A DNA stretch of 34,383 bases from an uncultured Anaerococcus sp. (GTDB lineage: Bacteria; Bacillota; Clostridia; Tissierellales; Peptoniphilaceae), in NCBI RefSeq assembly GCF_947253225.1, contig NZ_CAMXYR010000011.1, forward strand, positions 1 through 34,383. The letters run 5' to 3'. Made by a program: the position numbers and the translations under genes. The number at the start of each line of letters is the position of its first letter. The first letter of the stretch is position 1. This document shows positions 7,089 through 15,563 of the stretch, piece after piece. Below the pieces are notes generated by a model. That model saw nothing but the letters and a program-made list of their open reading frames with translations, did no database searches and was not told the DNA's origin.

Positions 7089-9269
7089 ATGGCGACTGAT
7101 TTTAACAAAGAATATGAGATATTTAAAGATTATATTCTAAAAAATAACCCAAAGGCTGATATAGAATTAATAAAAAAGGCCTATGATTTTGGTGAGCTTC
7201 ACCATAGGGGGCAGAAAAGAAATTCTGGAGAAGATTATTATATTCATCCTATTGCTGTAGCTAAAAAACTCTCTGAAATGAAACTTGATGATCAGACTAT
7301 TTGTGCAGGGCTTATGCACGATGTTTTGGAAGATACAGATGTTACTAGGCAACAGATGGCTGAAATCTTTGGTGAGGAAATAACCTTCCTTGTTGACGGA
7401 GTTACCAAGCTTAAAAATCTAAATTATACATCAAGAGAAGAAAAACAAGCTGAAAATATCAGGAAAATGGTAATGGCTATGTCAAATGATGTTAGGGTAG
7501 TCCTAATAAAACTTTCAGACAGGCTCCATAATATGAGAACCCTTGAATACATGACAAGGAAAAAGCAAATTCAAATCGCGGATGAAACCATCGAAATATA
7601 CGTTCCTTTAGCTCATAGGTTAGGGATTTATTCTCTCAAGTGGGAGCTTGAGGATCTTTGCTTTAGGTATCAAGAACCTGAAAAGTACTACGAACTAGCA
7701 GAAATGGTCAATGTCAAAAGACGTGAAAGAGAAGCTTATATCAATGAAATAATTGCATCACTAAGTAAGTCTCTTGAAGGAACAGATATTAACTTCGAAA
7801 TCACTGGTAGACCTAAATCTCTTTATTCTATCAATAAAAAGATGGAGAGAAATGGGATAGCTTTTGATGAGATTTATGACTTAACAGCTGTTAGGGTTCT
7901 GGTGGATACTATTGCTGAATGCTATGCTGTTTTGGGAAAGGTACATTCTCTTTGGAGACCGATACCTAATAGAATTAAGGACTACATAGGTCAACCAAAA
8001 CCAAATGGATATAGGTCCTTGCATACTACAGTTTTTGGAGAAGATTCTAGACCTTTTGAAGTTCAAATTAGAACTAGAACTATGCACAAAGAATGTGAAT
8101 ATGGTGTAGCAGCCCACTGGAGATATAAGGAAAATAATAATACTAAGTCAGACTTTGATGACGCCATGAGTTTTCTAAGAAGGATTGTTGAATGGCAACA
8201 AGAAGGTGGTAAGGATGAGGATAATCATGAGTTTATGGAAACTCTCAAGAAAGATTTCTTCTCAAGAGAGATTTACGTTTATTCACCTGCTGGTGAGGTA
8301 TACTCACTTCCAATGGATTCATGTTCAATAGATTTTGCCTATAAAATCCATACAGAAGTTGGTAATAAGTGTGTGGGAGCTAAGGTAAATGGTAGGATGG
8401 TACCCCTTACCCATAAACTTAAAACAGGGGATTTGGTTGAAATTATTACAAGTAAAAATTCCCATGGTCCTTCCAGAGATTGGCTTGGTATTGTAAAGAG
8501 TAATCAGGCTAAAAATAAAATCAAGCAATTTTTTAAGAGAAATGATAAAGAAGAAAACGTCGAACTTGGCAAGAATGCTGTTATCAAGGATATAAAAAAA
8601 TTCCGCCAAGGATATAAGGCTATATTGAGAGATGAATGGCTTGATATAATCTGTAAAGACTTGGGATATCCAAGTGAAGATGAAATGTATGCTTCAATTG
8701 GTTATGGCAAGACTAATGTTGAACAAGTTACTCAAAAGTTACTTAAATTCGACTCTGATGAGAAAAAGCAGGAGGAAGTTAGTAAACCATCTGACTTTAG
8801 CAAAAGACAAATTACCAATAATGGGTCAAGTGAAATAAGGGTAAGTGACCTTGATGAGAATGTTGAAGTTAAGTTTGCCAAGTGCTGTACTCCAGTTCCA
8901 GGGGATCCTATAATAGGTTTCATAACTAAGGGAAATGGAATATCGGTTCATGTTAAAACGTGTCCCAATATAATAAATCTTAGATCGCCAGAAAGACTTA
9001 TAGATGTTTATTGGCAAAACTCTAAGGATGATAAATTCCCAGTAAAGATTCAGATTCTTACATCAAATGCACCATCAATCCTTTATGATATAACTAAGAT
9101 GATGTCGACTGTAAATGTCAATATTTTGGGAATCAATGCTAGAACTGATCAAGATCAGGGAACTGTAGATTTGGTAATTGAAGTAAATAATATGGATCAA
9201 CTATCAGATGTGATAACTAAGCTTAAATCATTAAAGACGGTTGATAATGTATATAGGATTAAAAATTAA
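7089..9269 (+). CDS. relA: Bifunctional (p)ppGpp synthetase/hydrolase Rel
   Basis: Controls the stringent response by making and degrading (p)ppGpp. Domain order over 726 aa: the HD hydrolase, with H53, H77, D78 and D144 at the same numbers as the characterised streptococcal Rel, so hydrolysis should be intact; the synthetase, from about residue 240 (GRPKSLYSINKKM and FDEIYDLTAVRV); TGS at about 393-452; the conserved-cysteine region FAKCCTPVPGD near 596; and a C-terminal ACT domain (about 655-726). It is a long-form ribosome-associated Rel, not a small alarmone synthetase. The ribosome binding site AAGGTGA overlaps the recJ end. The stop shares one base with dtd. Confidence 0.97.
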   Translation: MATDFNKEYEIFKDYILKNNPKADIELIKKAYDFGELHHRGQKRNSGEDYYIHPIAVAKKLSEMKLDDQTICAGLMHDVLEDTDVTRQQMAEIFGEEITFLVDGVTKLKNLNYTSREEKQAENIRKMVMAMSNDVRVVLIKLSDRLHNMRTLEYMTRKKQIQIADETIEIYVPLAHRLGIYSLKWELEDLCFRYQEPEKYYELAEMVNVKRREREAYINEIIASLSKSLEGTDINFEITGRPKSLYSINKKMERNGIAFDEIYDLTAVRVLVDTIAECYAVLGKVHSLWRPIPNRIKDYIGQPKPNGYRSLHTTVFGEDSRPFEVQIRTRTMHKECEYGVAAHWRYKENNNTKSDFDDAMSFLRRIVEWQQEGGKDEDNHEFMETLKKDFFSREIYVYSPAGEVYSLPMDSCSIDFAYKIHTEVGNKCVGAKVNGRMVPLTHKLKTGDLVEIITSKNSHGPSRDWLGIVKSNQAKNKIKQFFKRNDKEENVELGKNAVIKDIKKFRQGYKAILRDEWLDIICKDLGYPSEDEMYASIGYGKTNVEQVTQKLLKFDSDEKKQEEVSKPSDFSKRQITNNGSSEIRVSDLDENVEVKFAKCCTPVPGDPIIGFITKGNGISVHVKTCPNIINLRSPERLIDVYWQNSKDDKFPVKIQILTSNAPSILYDITKMMSTVNVNILGINARTDQDQGTVDLVIEVNNMDQLSDVITKLKSLKTVDNVYRIKN

Positions 9270-9718
9270 TGAGAGCAATAATACAAAAAGTAACTAGGGC
9301 TAAAGTTGAAGTTGAGGGTAAACTAATATCTGAAATAGGCAATGGTTTTATGGTTCTAGTAGCTGTCAAAGAAACAGATGATGTTAGCGATATCGAATAT
9401 ATAAAAAGGAAAATAACGAATCTAAGAATTTTCGAAGATGAAGATGGAAAGATGAACTTGTCTTTAAAGGATGTTTGTGGGAAAATACTTCTAGTTTCTC
9501 AATTCACCTTATATGGAGATGCAAGGAAGGGAAATCGACCTTCTTTTAGTGAATCTGCTAAGGCTAGTAAGGCTGAAAAATATTATAAAATACTAATAGA
9601 TGACCTAAAAAAAGAAGGTTTTGATGTTTTATCTGGTAAATTTCAAACCCATATGCAGGTAAGCCTTGTTAACGACGGACCAGTTACCATAATCTTAGAT
9701 AGCGAAAGGATAGTCTAG
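9269..9718 (+). CDS. dtd: D-aminoacyl-tRNA deacylase Dtd
   Basis: Hydrolyses D-amino acids, and glycine mischarged on tRNAAla, from tRNA, acting as a chirality proofreader. 149 aa. The two active-site signatures are present: SQFTLYGDARKGNRPSF starting near residue 77 and the Gly-cisPro motif NDGPVT near 134-139. The N-terminus MRAIIQKVTRAKV is typical. The TAATG overlap with rel and TAGTG overlap with the next gene suggest a tightly coupled trio. Confidence 0.96.
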   Translation: MRAIIQKVTRAKVEVEGKLISEIGNGFMVLVAVKETDDVSDIEYIKRKITNLRIFEDEDGKMNLSLKDVCGKILLVSQFTLYGDARKGNRPSFSESAKASKAEKYYKILIDDLKKEGFDVLSGKFQTHMQVSLVNDGPVTIILDSERIV

Positions 9719-10320
9719 TGAAAATAAAGAAATTTGTTGAAGGTCCTGTTATGACAAATATGTATGTAGTAAGTGATGAAAAAAATGAGGGATTTATTGT
9801 TGACTGTGCCTATCCAAGCAAGAGACTTTGCCAATATGTTGAAGATAATAATATAAAAATCAAATTTATCATTCAGACTCACACGCACTTTGACCATGTT
9901 TTGGGTCTTGAATATTTTAAAAATCTGTATGGAGTTGACGTCTATGCTTCAGAAGATAGTAAGGATATAGCCAATGATGTTGCCTACAATCTTTCTTATT
10001 CTTATGATGTAAATGTTCCTATAGATAAATATTTAGGAGATGGTGAGGTATTTAGCGAGTATAATATAAAGGCGATAAAAACCCCAGGGCATACTATTGA
10101 TTCTATGTCTTTTAAGCTTGGAGATGTTATCTTTTCAGGAGACACATTATTTAGGCTTTCAATTGGTAGGACTGATTTTCCTGGTGGTAATTACAGTCAA
10201 ATAATTAATTCAATAACAAATAAACTTGGATGCTATGATGGAGATACTAAGATTTATCCTGGTCATGGAGAAGAAACTAGCTTGGCTTATGAGTTAGCTA
10301 ACAATCCATTTTTAGTATAG
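9718..10320 (+). CDS. Metallo-beta-lactamase-fold hydrolase, glyoxalase II-like
   Basis: Zinc or iron hydrolase of the MBL fold, similar to the short glyoxalase-II-like proteins commonly encoded after dtd in Firmicutes. 200 aa. Metal-binding motifs: THTHFDH (near residues 57-63), TPGHT, SGDTLF and PGHGEET. It lacks the C-terminal substrate domain of true glyoxalase II, so the substrate is unknown. It uses a GTG start at 9718 that shares its first base with the dtd TAG stop; AAGGATA upstream serves as ribosome binding site. hemZ and hisS, usual at this spot, are missing; aspS follows after 11 bases. Confidence 0.88.
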   Translation: MKIKKFVEGPVMTNMYVVSDEKNEGFIVDCAYPSKRLCQYVEDNNIKIKFIIQTHTHFDHVLGLEYFKNLYGVDVYASEDSKDIANDVAYNLSYSYDVNVPIDKYLGDGEVFSEYNIKAIKTPGHTIDSMSFKLGDVIFSGDTLFRLSIGRTDFPGGNYSQIINSITNKLGCYDGDTKIYPGHGEETSLAYELANNPFLV

Positions 10321-10331
10321 TAGGAGGAAGT

Positions 10332-12080
10332 ATGGAATTTAAAAGAACAAATATGTGTGGCGACTTGAGGATTGAGAATGTTGGTGATTCTGTAGTTCTA
10401 ATGGGCTGGGTTGCAAAAAAAAGAAATCTAGGCTCATTAGTTTTTGTAGACCTTAGGGATAAGACAGGAATTACTCAAATAGTTGTAAGAGAAGAAGATA
10501 GCGAAAACTATGAGAGAACAAGGGGTATATCTCAAGAATATGTCCTAGAAGTTAAGGGAAAGGTTAGCGAGAGAGAGTCAAAAAATGGAGAAATACCAAC
10601 AGGAGATATTGAAATTATAGCTGAAAAAATCAATATCCTAGATAAGGCAAAGACTCCACCTATCTATATAAAAGATGATGATGATGTAAGCGAAAATCTA
10701 AGGCTAAAATACAGATACTTGGATATGAGAAAACCATCCGTTCAAAGAAATCTTAAATTAAGAAGTGATATTGTAAGGACTATTAGAGAATATATGTACA
10801 ATCACGACTTCACAGAAGTTGAAACTCCATTTCTTACAAAACCAACTCCAGAAGGAGCAAGGGACTATCTAGTTCCATCAAGAATAAATTCTGGTAAGTT
10901 TTATGCACTTCCACAATCACCACAACTATTAAAACAAATTTTGATGATTGGCTCACTTGATAGGTACTTCCAAGTTGTCAGATGTTTTAGAGATGAGGAC
11001 TTGAGGGCAAATAGACAACCAGAGTTCACTCAAATGGATTTGGAGATGAGTTTTTCTAACCAAGATGATGTTATTGCTATGAATGAGGGACTTCTAAAGG
11101 AACTTTTTGACAAGTATACAGACTATGATCTTAAACTACCTATTCCTAGAATGGATTATAGTGAAGCAATGAATTCCTACGGTTCAGATAAACCTGACCT
11201 CAGATATGGTTATAAGATAGAAGACGTTAGTGAAGTATTTATTGGTAGTGACTTCAAGGTTTTCGCTGATAATACAAGTGATGGAAAGTCAGTAAGAGCC
11301 ATTAATTTTAAGAATCTAGCAGATAAGTATTCAAGAAAGCAACTTGCTAAGTTGACAGATTTTGTCAAAGATTATGGATTAAAAGGTCTTTCATATATAA
11401 AATATTCTCTTGACCCTCAATCTTCAATCAAGAAGTTCTTAACAGATGAAATAATCGAAAAACTCAAAGAAAAACTTGGTATGGAAGATGGAGATTTGAT
11501 TTTATTGGGAGCTGATAAGGATAGAACAGTTCTTGAGGCTATGGGGGCTTTGAGGAGAAAAGTTGCTAAAGACAATGACCTGGTTGAAAAAGAATACGCT
11601 TTATGTTGGGTTGTAAACTTCCCTATGTTCGAATATAGCGAAGAAGAAGACAGGTATGTAGCTCAACACCATCCATTCACTATGCCTAATGAAGAAGATA
11701 TAGATTTACTTATGACTCAACCAGAAAAAGTCAGGACTCAAGCTTACGATATCGTAATTAATGGTGACGAAATGGGTGGTGGTTCAGTAAGAATTAATAA
11801 TTCTGACCTCCAAGAAAAAGTATTTGAAGCTTTAAAACTATCAGAAGAAGATATCAAAAATAAGTTTGGATTCTTTATTGAAGCGCTTAAATATGGTACA
11901 CCACCACATGCTGGTCTTGCTTATGGTCTTGATAGGTTGTTGATGTTATTTGCAAAGACAGATAATATTAAAGATATTATTGCCTTTCCTAAAACTCAAT
12001 CAGCTACATGTCCACTCACAGAGGCACCAAGCTTGGTTGACGAAAAGGCATTAAATGAGCTTAATATTAAGCTAAAGTAG
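10332..12080 (+). CDS. aspS: Aspartate-tRNA ligase AspRS, bacterial type
   Basis: Charges tRNAAsp. 582 aa with the bacterial layout: N-terminal OB anticodon-binding domain (1-105), class II catalytic core, GAD insertion (about 285-420), and C-terminal extension. Motif 2 is FRDEDLRANRQPEFTQMD near residues 219-236 and motif 3 is GLAYGLDRLLML near 527-538. L33, in the OB-fold segment KKRNLG, occupies the position where a histidine is associated with non-discriminating bacterial AspRS; leucine leans towards the discriminating type (inference). It has a strong GGAGGA ribosome binding site. No T-box leader is possible in the 11-base gap. Confidence 0.97.
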   Translation: MEFKRTNMCGDLRIENVGDSVVLMGWVAKKRNLGSLVFVDLRDKTGITQIVVREEDSENYERTRGISQEYVLEVKGKVSERESKNGEIPTGDIEIIAEKINILDKAKTPPIYIKDDDDVSENLRLKYRYLDMRKPSVQRNLKLRSDIVRTIREYMYNHDFTEVETPFLTKPTPEGARDYLVPSRINSGKFYALPQSPQLLKQILMIGSLDRYFQVVRCFRDEDLRANRQPEFTQMDLEMSFSNQDDVIAMNEGLLKELFDKYTDYDLKLPIPRMDYSEAMNSYGSDKPDLRYGYKIEDVSEVFIGSDFKVFADNTSDGKSVRAINFKNLADKYSRKQLAKLTDFVKDYGLKGLSYIKYSLDPQSSIKKFLTDEIIEKLKEKLGMEDGDLILLGADKDRTVLEAMGALRRKVAKDNDLVEKEYALCWVVNFPMFEYSEEEDRYVAQHHPFTMPNEEDIDLLMTQPEKVRTQAYDIVINGDEMGGGSVRINNSDLQEKVFEALKLSEEDIKNKFGFFIEALKYGTPPHAGLAYGLDRLLMLFAKTDNIKDIIAFPKTQSATCPLTEAPSLVDEKALNELNIKLK

Positions 12081-12086
12081 GAAATT

Positions 12087-12506
12087 ATGGACAAAGTTAC
12101 AAAAGAGGGAATTGTAGTTGACAACAATAAGGGAAAATTAACCATACAAATTTTTAGAAATGGAGCTTGTGGTTCTTGTGCTGCAAGTGGGTCTTGTGCA
12201 GAAAGTAAGACTACCGAAATTGAGCTATTCTCCTATGAAGATATTAAAAAGGGAGATAGAGTTGTGATTGAAGGCTCATATAATGAAGTTACTAAGCTTA
12301 CTGCTTTTGTTTATATCTTTCCTGTAGTTATGATATTAATAGGAGCTGTTTTGCCTAATGTATTTTTAAAAAATACATCTATAGATATGAACTTACTGAC
12401 CCTTCTCTCAGTTATAGTTTTCTTGTCGATTTCACTCGTCTTTGTAAAACGTCTTGATAACAAAGTGAAAAATAGAAATATAATGAAGGTTAGAAAAATT
12501 AATTAA
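12087..12506 (+). CDS. RseC/MucC-family membrane protein (SoxR-reducing system type)
   Basis: 139-aa membrane protein of the RseC/MucC family. The N-terminal soluble part carries a cysteine cluster, C28-x2-C31-x5-C37. E. coli RseC has a fourth cysteine before these, which is missing here. Two hydrophobic segments at about 70-90 and 103-120 form a hairpin, followed by a basic tail. In proteobacteria the family is linked to sigma-E regulation and SoxR reduction; in anaerobic Firmicutes its role is unclear and may involve redox or Rnf-type electron transfer (inference). It ends the recJ-aspS run. The der promoter begins at the base after its stop codon. Confidence 0.82.
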   Translation: MDKVTKEGIVVDNNKGKLTIQIFRNGACGSCAASGSCAESKTTEIELFSYEDIKKGDRVVIEGSYNEVTKLTAFVYIFPVVMILIGAVLPNVFLKNTSIDMNLLTLLSVIVFLSISLVFVKRLDNKVKNRNIMKVRKIN

Positions 12507-12534
12507 TTGTTAATAGATAACTTTTGTTTATTAT
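12507..12534 (+). promoter_or_regulatory. Predicted sigma-A promoter for der-plsY-gpsA
   Basis: TTGTTA (12507-12512) and TATTAT (12529-12534) are separated by 16 bases. Transcription would start near 12541, giving a leader of about 73 bases that consists largely of the stem-loop described next. Confidence 0.5.
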
Positions 12535-12605
12535 TAAGATATGGAAAAAGTTTAGGAAATAATCTACATTAAAGGTAGTATTCCTTGCTTTTCCTAAGAT
12601 ATGGA
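12535..12605 (+). repeat. Inverted repeat flanked by 11-base direct repeats in the der leader
   Basis: The direct repeat TAAGATATGGA occurs at 12535-12545 and again exactly 60 bases later at 12595-12605. Between the copies lies an imperfect inverted repeat (12543-12594): GGAAAAAG pairs with CTTTTCC (12543-12550/12588-12594, one bulged A), AGGAA with TTCCT (12554-12558/12581-12585), and CTAC with GTAG (12564-12567/12575-12578), with a seven-base loop. The second direct-repeat copy supplies the der ribosome binding site (GGAGAG). It could be a structured mRNA leader, or a tiny miniature inverted-repeat insertion whose 8-base target duplication is TAAGATAT. Confidence 0.6.
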
Positions 12606-12613
12606 GAGTAATT

Positions 12614-13933
12614 ATGGCAATGCCAATAGTAACTTTGGTCGGTAGAACCAATGTGGGTAAGAGTACCCTCTTTAATAGGCTTGTTGGAAAGAAAAAATCA
12701 ATCACTGAAGATATTTCTGGTGTAACTAGAGATAGGATTGTGGATAAGGTCGAGTGGCAAAACAAGGAGTTTCTTCTTGTAGATACAGGAGGCCTTGATA
12801 TTTCTAACAAGGAAATAATGAATACGGAAGTTAAGTCCCAAGTAGAAAAGGCCCTCCTAGAAACAGACCTTGTCTTGTTCGTAGTTGATGGTAAGGAAGG
12901 GCTTAACCCTTATGACATAGACATAGCTAATGAAGTTAGAAAATATAACAAACCAGTTTTAATTGTTGCTAATAAACTCGATTCCTTTAAGGTTCCAGAT
13001 GAAATATATGAATTTTATCAATTTGGTTTTGATGACCTATCAATGATATCTGCTGAACAAAGCAAGGGTCTTGGTGATCTGCTAGATAAGGTTGTTTCAT
13101 ATATTGATTTTGCTGCTTATGAGGCTATTGAGGATGAGACTAGGATAGCTATTATAGGAAAGCCTAATGCTGGAAAGTCCTCTTTGGTAAACCTTTTATT
13201 AAACGAAGAGAGGATGATTGTTACAGATATCGCTGGAACTACAAGAGATGCCGTAGATAGCTATTGGACCTACAATGGGAATAATTATGTATTAACAGAT
13301 ACTGCTGGTCTTAGGAGAAAGTCAAAAGTCAAAGAGAATGTTGAATACTATGCCAACCAAAGGACTTTCGATGCTGTTGATAGTTCGGAAATTTGCTTAT
13401 TCTTAATAGATGCTAATGTTGGAGTAACAGAGCAAGATGCTAAAATTGCTGGATATGCTCACAATAATAAAAAGGCGATAATTATTGCAGTTAATAAATG
13501 GGACTTGGTAGACAAGGATACAAATACAATGAGAAACCTAGAGGCAGATATAAGAAAGACACTTTCTTTTGCATCTTACGCTCCGATTGTCTTTATTTCA
13601 GTTTTAGAAAATAAGAGAATTGATAAGCTTTTAGACCTCTTTGAAGTTGTATCTAATAATTACCATACAAGAATCAAGACTGGAGTATTAAATAACATCC
13701 TTCAAGATGCTATGTTATTAAATCCACCACCTCATGATAAAGGCAAAAGGCTTAAAATATACTATATGTCCCAAGTTGCTACAGCTCCACCAAAGTTTTT
13801 GCTTTCTATAAACGACAGAGAATTAGTTCATTTTTCATATACTAGATATTTAGAAAATCAAATCAGGCAAAATTATGCATTAACAGGCGTACCTTTTAGT
13901 TTCATCTTTAAACAAAAGGGTGAGAAAAAATGA
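12614..13933 (+). CDS. der: Ribosome-assembly GTPase Der (EngA)
   Basis: Double GTPase required for 50S subunit maturation. The first G domain has its P-loop at residues 10-17 (GRTNVGKS, with Thr where most homologues have Pro), DTGG near 57, and NKLD near 118. The second G domain starts near 177 with GKPNAGKSS, then DTAG and NKWD. The C-terminal KH-like domain (about 350-439) binds rRNA. 439 aa is the family length. The ATG at 12614 follows GGAGAG; an ATG two codons later (MPIVTL) is a less likely start. The stop overlaps the plsY start by four bases. Confidence 0.97.
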   Translation: MAMPIVTLVGRTNVGKSTLFNRLVGKKKSITEDISGVTRDRIVDKVEWQNKEFLLVDTGGLDISNKEIMNTEVKSQVEKALLETDLVLFVVDGKEGLNPYDIDIANEVRKYNKPVLIVANKLDSFKVPDEIYEFYQFGFDDLSMISAEQSKGLGDLLDKVVSYIDFAAYEAIEDETRIAIIGKPNAGKSSLVNLLLNEERMIVTDIAGTTRDAVDSYWTYNGNNYVLTDTAGLRRKSKVKENVEYYANQRTFDAVDSSEICLFLIDANVGVTEQDAKIAGYAHNNKKAIIIAVNKWDLVDKDTNTMRNLEADIRKTLSFASYAPIVFISVLENKRIDKLLDLFEVVSNNYHTRIKTGVLNNILQDAMLLNPPPHDKGKRLKIYYMSQVATAPPKFLLSINDRELVHFSYTRYLENQIRQNYALTGVPFSFIFKQKGEKK

Positions 13934-14505
13934 TTCTTTTGATAGCGATAATTTCTTATTTATTGGGGTCAATACCAGCGGGTTTCATTATTGGAAAAGT
14001 TTTCTATAAGACTGACATTAGGACTTTAGGGTCTGGAAATGTTGGAGCCACTAACGCTTTTAGAAATTTTGGAAAAACTACTGGTTTTATAACCTTCGTT
14101 TTTGACTTCCTAAAGGGAGCTATTGCCTGTTATCTTGGAAGGAAAATTGGAGCAGACCTTGGTCAAGCTCTCGCTTTCTTTTTTGTGGTAATCGGCCATA
14201 TGTATAGCTTTATCCTAAAATTCAAGGCGGGTAAGGGAGTTGCTACAGCCTTTGGATCACTTTTAGCTATCGATTTTAGATTTGCTTTGATTCTACTTGT
14301 TATATTTATTGGAATTGTAGCAGTCTTCAGGATTGTCTCCCTTGCATCTGTTATTGTTTCTATTTTAGGTGCACTTATTGGTTTGTTTTGGTTTGGGATT
14401 TCATATATTTCGTTTGCAATCATTTTGGTTGCAAGTCTGATTGTCTACAAGCACAAGTCAAATATTGTAAGACTTAAAAAAGGTGAAGAAAAGAGGATTT
14501 TTTAA
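13930..14505 (+). CDS. plsY: Acyl-phosphate:glycerol-3-phosphate acyltransferase PlsY
   Basis: Integral membrane enzyme that transfers an acyl group from acyl-phosphate to glycerol-3-phosphate, the first acylation in Gram-positive phospholipid synthesis. 191 aa with several hydrophobic segments. The conserved loops are SIPAGFIIGK (about 13-22), GSGNVGATNAFR (about 35-46) and FKAGKGVATAFG (about 98-109). The ATGA overlap with der couples their translation. gpsA follows and supplies the substrate, a common der-plsY-gpsA arrangement. The partner plsX is not here. Confidence 0.95.
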   Translation: MILLIAIISYLLGSIPAGFIIGKVFYKTDIRTLGSGNVGATNAFRNFGKTTGFITFVFDFLKGAIACYLGRKIGADLGQALAFFFVVIGHMYSFILKFKAGKGVATAFGSLLAIDFRFALILLVIFIGIVAVFRIVSLASVIVSILGALIGLFWFGISYISFAIILVASLIVYKHKSNIVRLKKGEEKRIF

Positions 14506-14513
14506 GGATAATT

Positions 14514-15497
14514 ATGCAGATATCAATTATAGGTGCTGGCAGTTGGGCAAGTGCTATAGCTTGTCTTCTATCAGATAAGTATGATGTTTTACTTTATGCG
14601 AGGGATATGGAACAAGTTGCTTCTATAAACAATAACCACATCAATCAAAAGTATTTTCCTAACAAAAAACTTAGCAAAAGTATTAAAGCTACATCTGACC
14701 TAAAAGCCATGTTCGCAAATAAATATATAGTTAATGCTATACCAACACAAAATATCAGAAGTCTTTATGAAAAACTAGATAAAAGAATAATTAAGGATCA
14801 TGTTCTTATTAATTTATCTAAGGGCTTAGAGCTAAATACACATTTTAGGATTTCTCAAATATTTGAAGATATTTATGGAGAAATTTCTTACATTATTCTA
14901 AGTGGACCTTCCCATGCAGAAGAAGTTATTGATAAAATGCCAACTACTATTGTAGCCGCTTCTAAAGATATTTCACTCGCCAGAGCTGTTCAGGAAATAT
15001 TTACAAGAGAATATTTCAGAGTATATACATCCGAAGATGTTGTTGGTGTAGAGATAGGTGGAAGTATTAAAAATATACTCGCTTTTGGAATTGGTATGGT
15101 AGATGGGCTTGGTTATGGAGATAACTCTAAGGCAGCCATGATTACAAGAGGTATTCATGAAATGGAAAGATTTGCTAATGAGTTTGGTGCAAAAGCAAGA
15201 ACAATAAATGGACTTGCGGGGATTGGAGATTTAATAGTAACGGCAACTAGTAAGCATTCTAGAAACAACAGAGCAGGAAGGCTCATCGGTCAAGGATTAA
15301 GCTTGGATGATTTAAGTAGTAAAATCAATATGGTTGTTGAAGGAATTCCAACAACTAGGGCCGTTTATGAGATCGCCAAAGAGAAGAATATAGATATGCC
15401 TATTACCAATGAACTTTACAAGGTTTTGTTTGAAAATAAAAAGACTAGTCAATCTGTAAAAGATTTAATGAACAGAGATTTAAAAAATGAATTTTAA
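14514..15497 (+). CDS. gpsA: Glycerol-3-phosphate dehydrogenase [NAD(P)+] GpsA
   Basis: Reduces dihydroxyacetone phosphate to sn-glycerol-3-phosphate for phospholipid synthesis. The Rossmann dinucleotide motif GAGSWASA is at residues 7-14; LSGPSHAEEV (near 128) and the catalytic lysine region EIGGSIKNILAFG (near 180) are family signatures, as is GLAGIGDLIVTATSKHSRN. 327 aa is normal. The ribosome binding site AAGGATAA precedes the ATG. It feeds PlsY directly. No terminator follows before the sepF promoter. Confidence 0.96.
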   Translation: MQISIIGAGSWASAIACLLSDKYDVLLYARDMEQVASINNNHINQKYFPNKKLSKSIKATSDLKAMFANKYIVNAIPTQNIRSLYEKLDKRIIKDHVLINLSKGLELNTHFRISQIFEDIYGEISYIILSGPSHAEEVIDKMPTTIVAASKDISLARAVQEIFTREYFRVYTSEDVVGVEIGGSIKNILAFGIGMVDGLGYGDNSKAAMITRGIHEMERFANEFGAKARTINGLAGIGDLIVTATSKHSRNNRAGRLIGQGLSLDDLSSKINMVVEGIPTTRAVYEIAKEKNIDMPITNELYKVLFENKKTSQSVKDLMNRDLKNEF

Positions 15498-15526
15498 TTC
15501 GAAAAATTTCCCATTTACGATATAAT
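15498..15526 (+). promoter_or_regulatory. Predicted promoter for sepF
   Basis: A perfect TATAAT lies at 15521-15526. The best -35 at 17 bases is TTCGAA (15498-15503), a weak match. Transcription would start near 15533 and the sepF ATG is at 15564 with AAGGAAG upstream. Confidence 0.45.
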
Positions 15527-15563
15527 ATTATAAAGACGTATAAAAAATATAAAGGAAGTAATT

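Noticed and set aside
8325..9017. Several minus-strand frames inside rel
   Set aside because: All lie within a conserved, well-recognised gene and lack start signals.
10321..10331. T-box or other leader before aspS (and before alaS at 26500-26508)
   Set aside because: The gaps are 11 and 9 bases, too short for any leader RNA.
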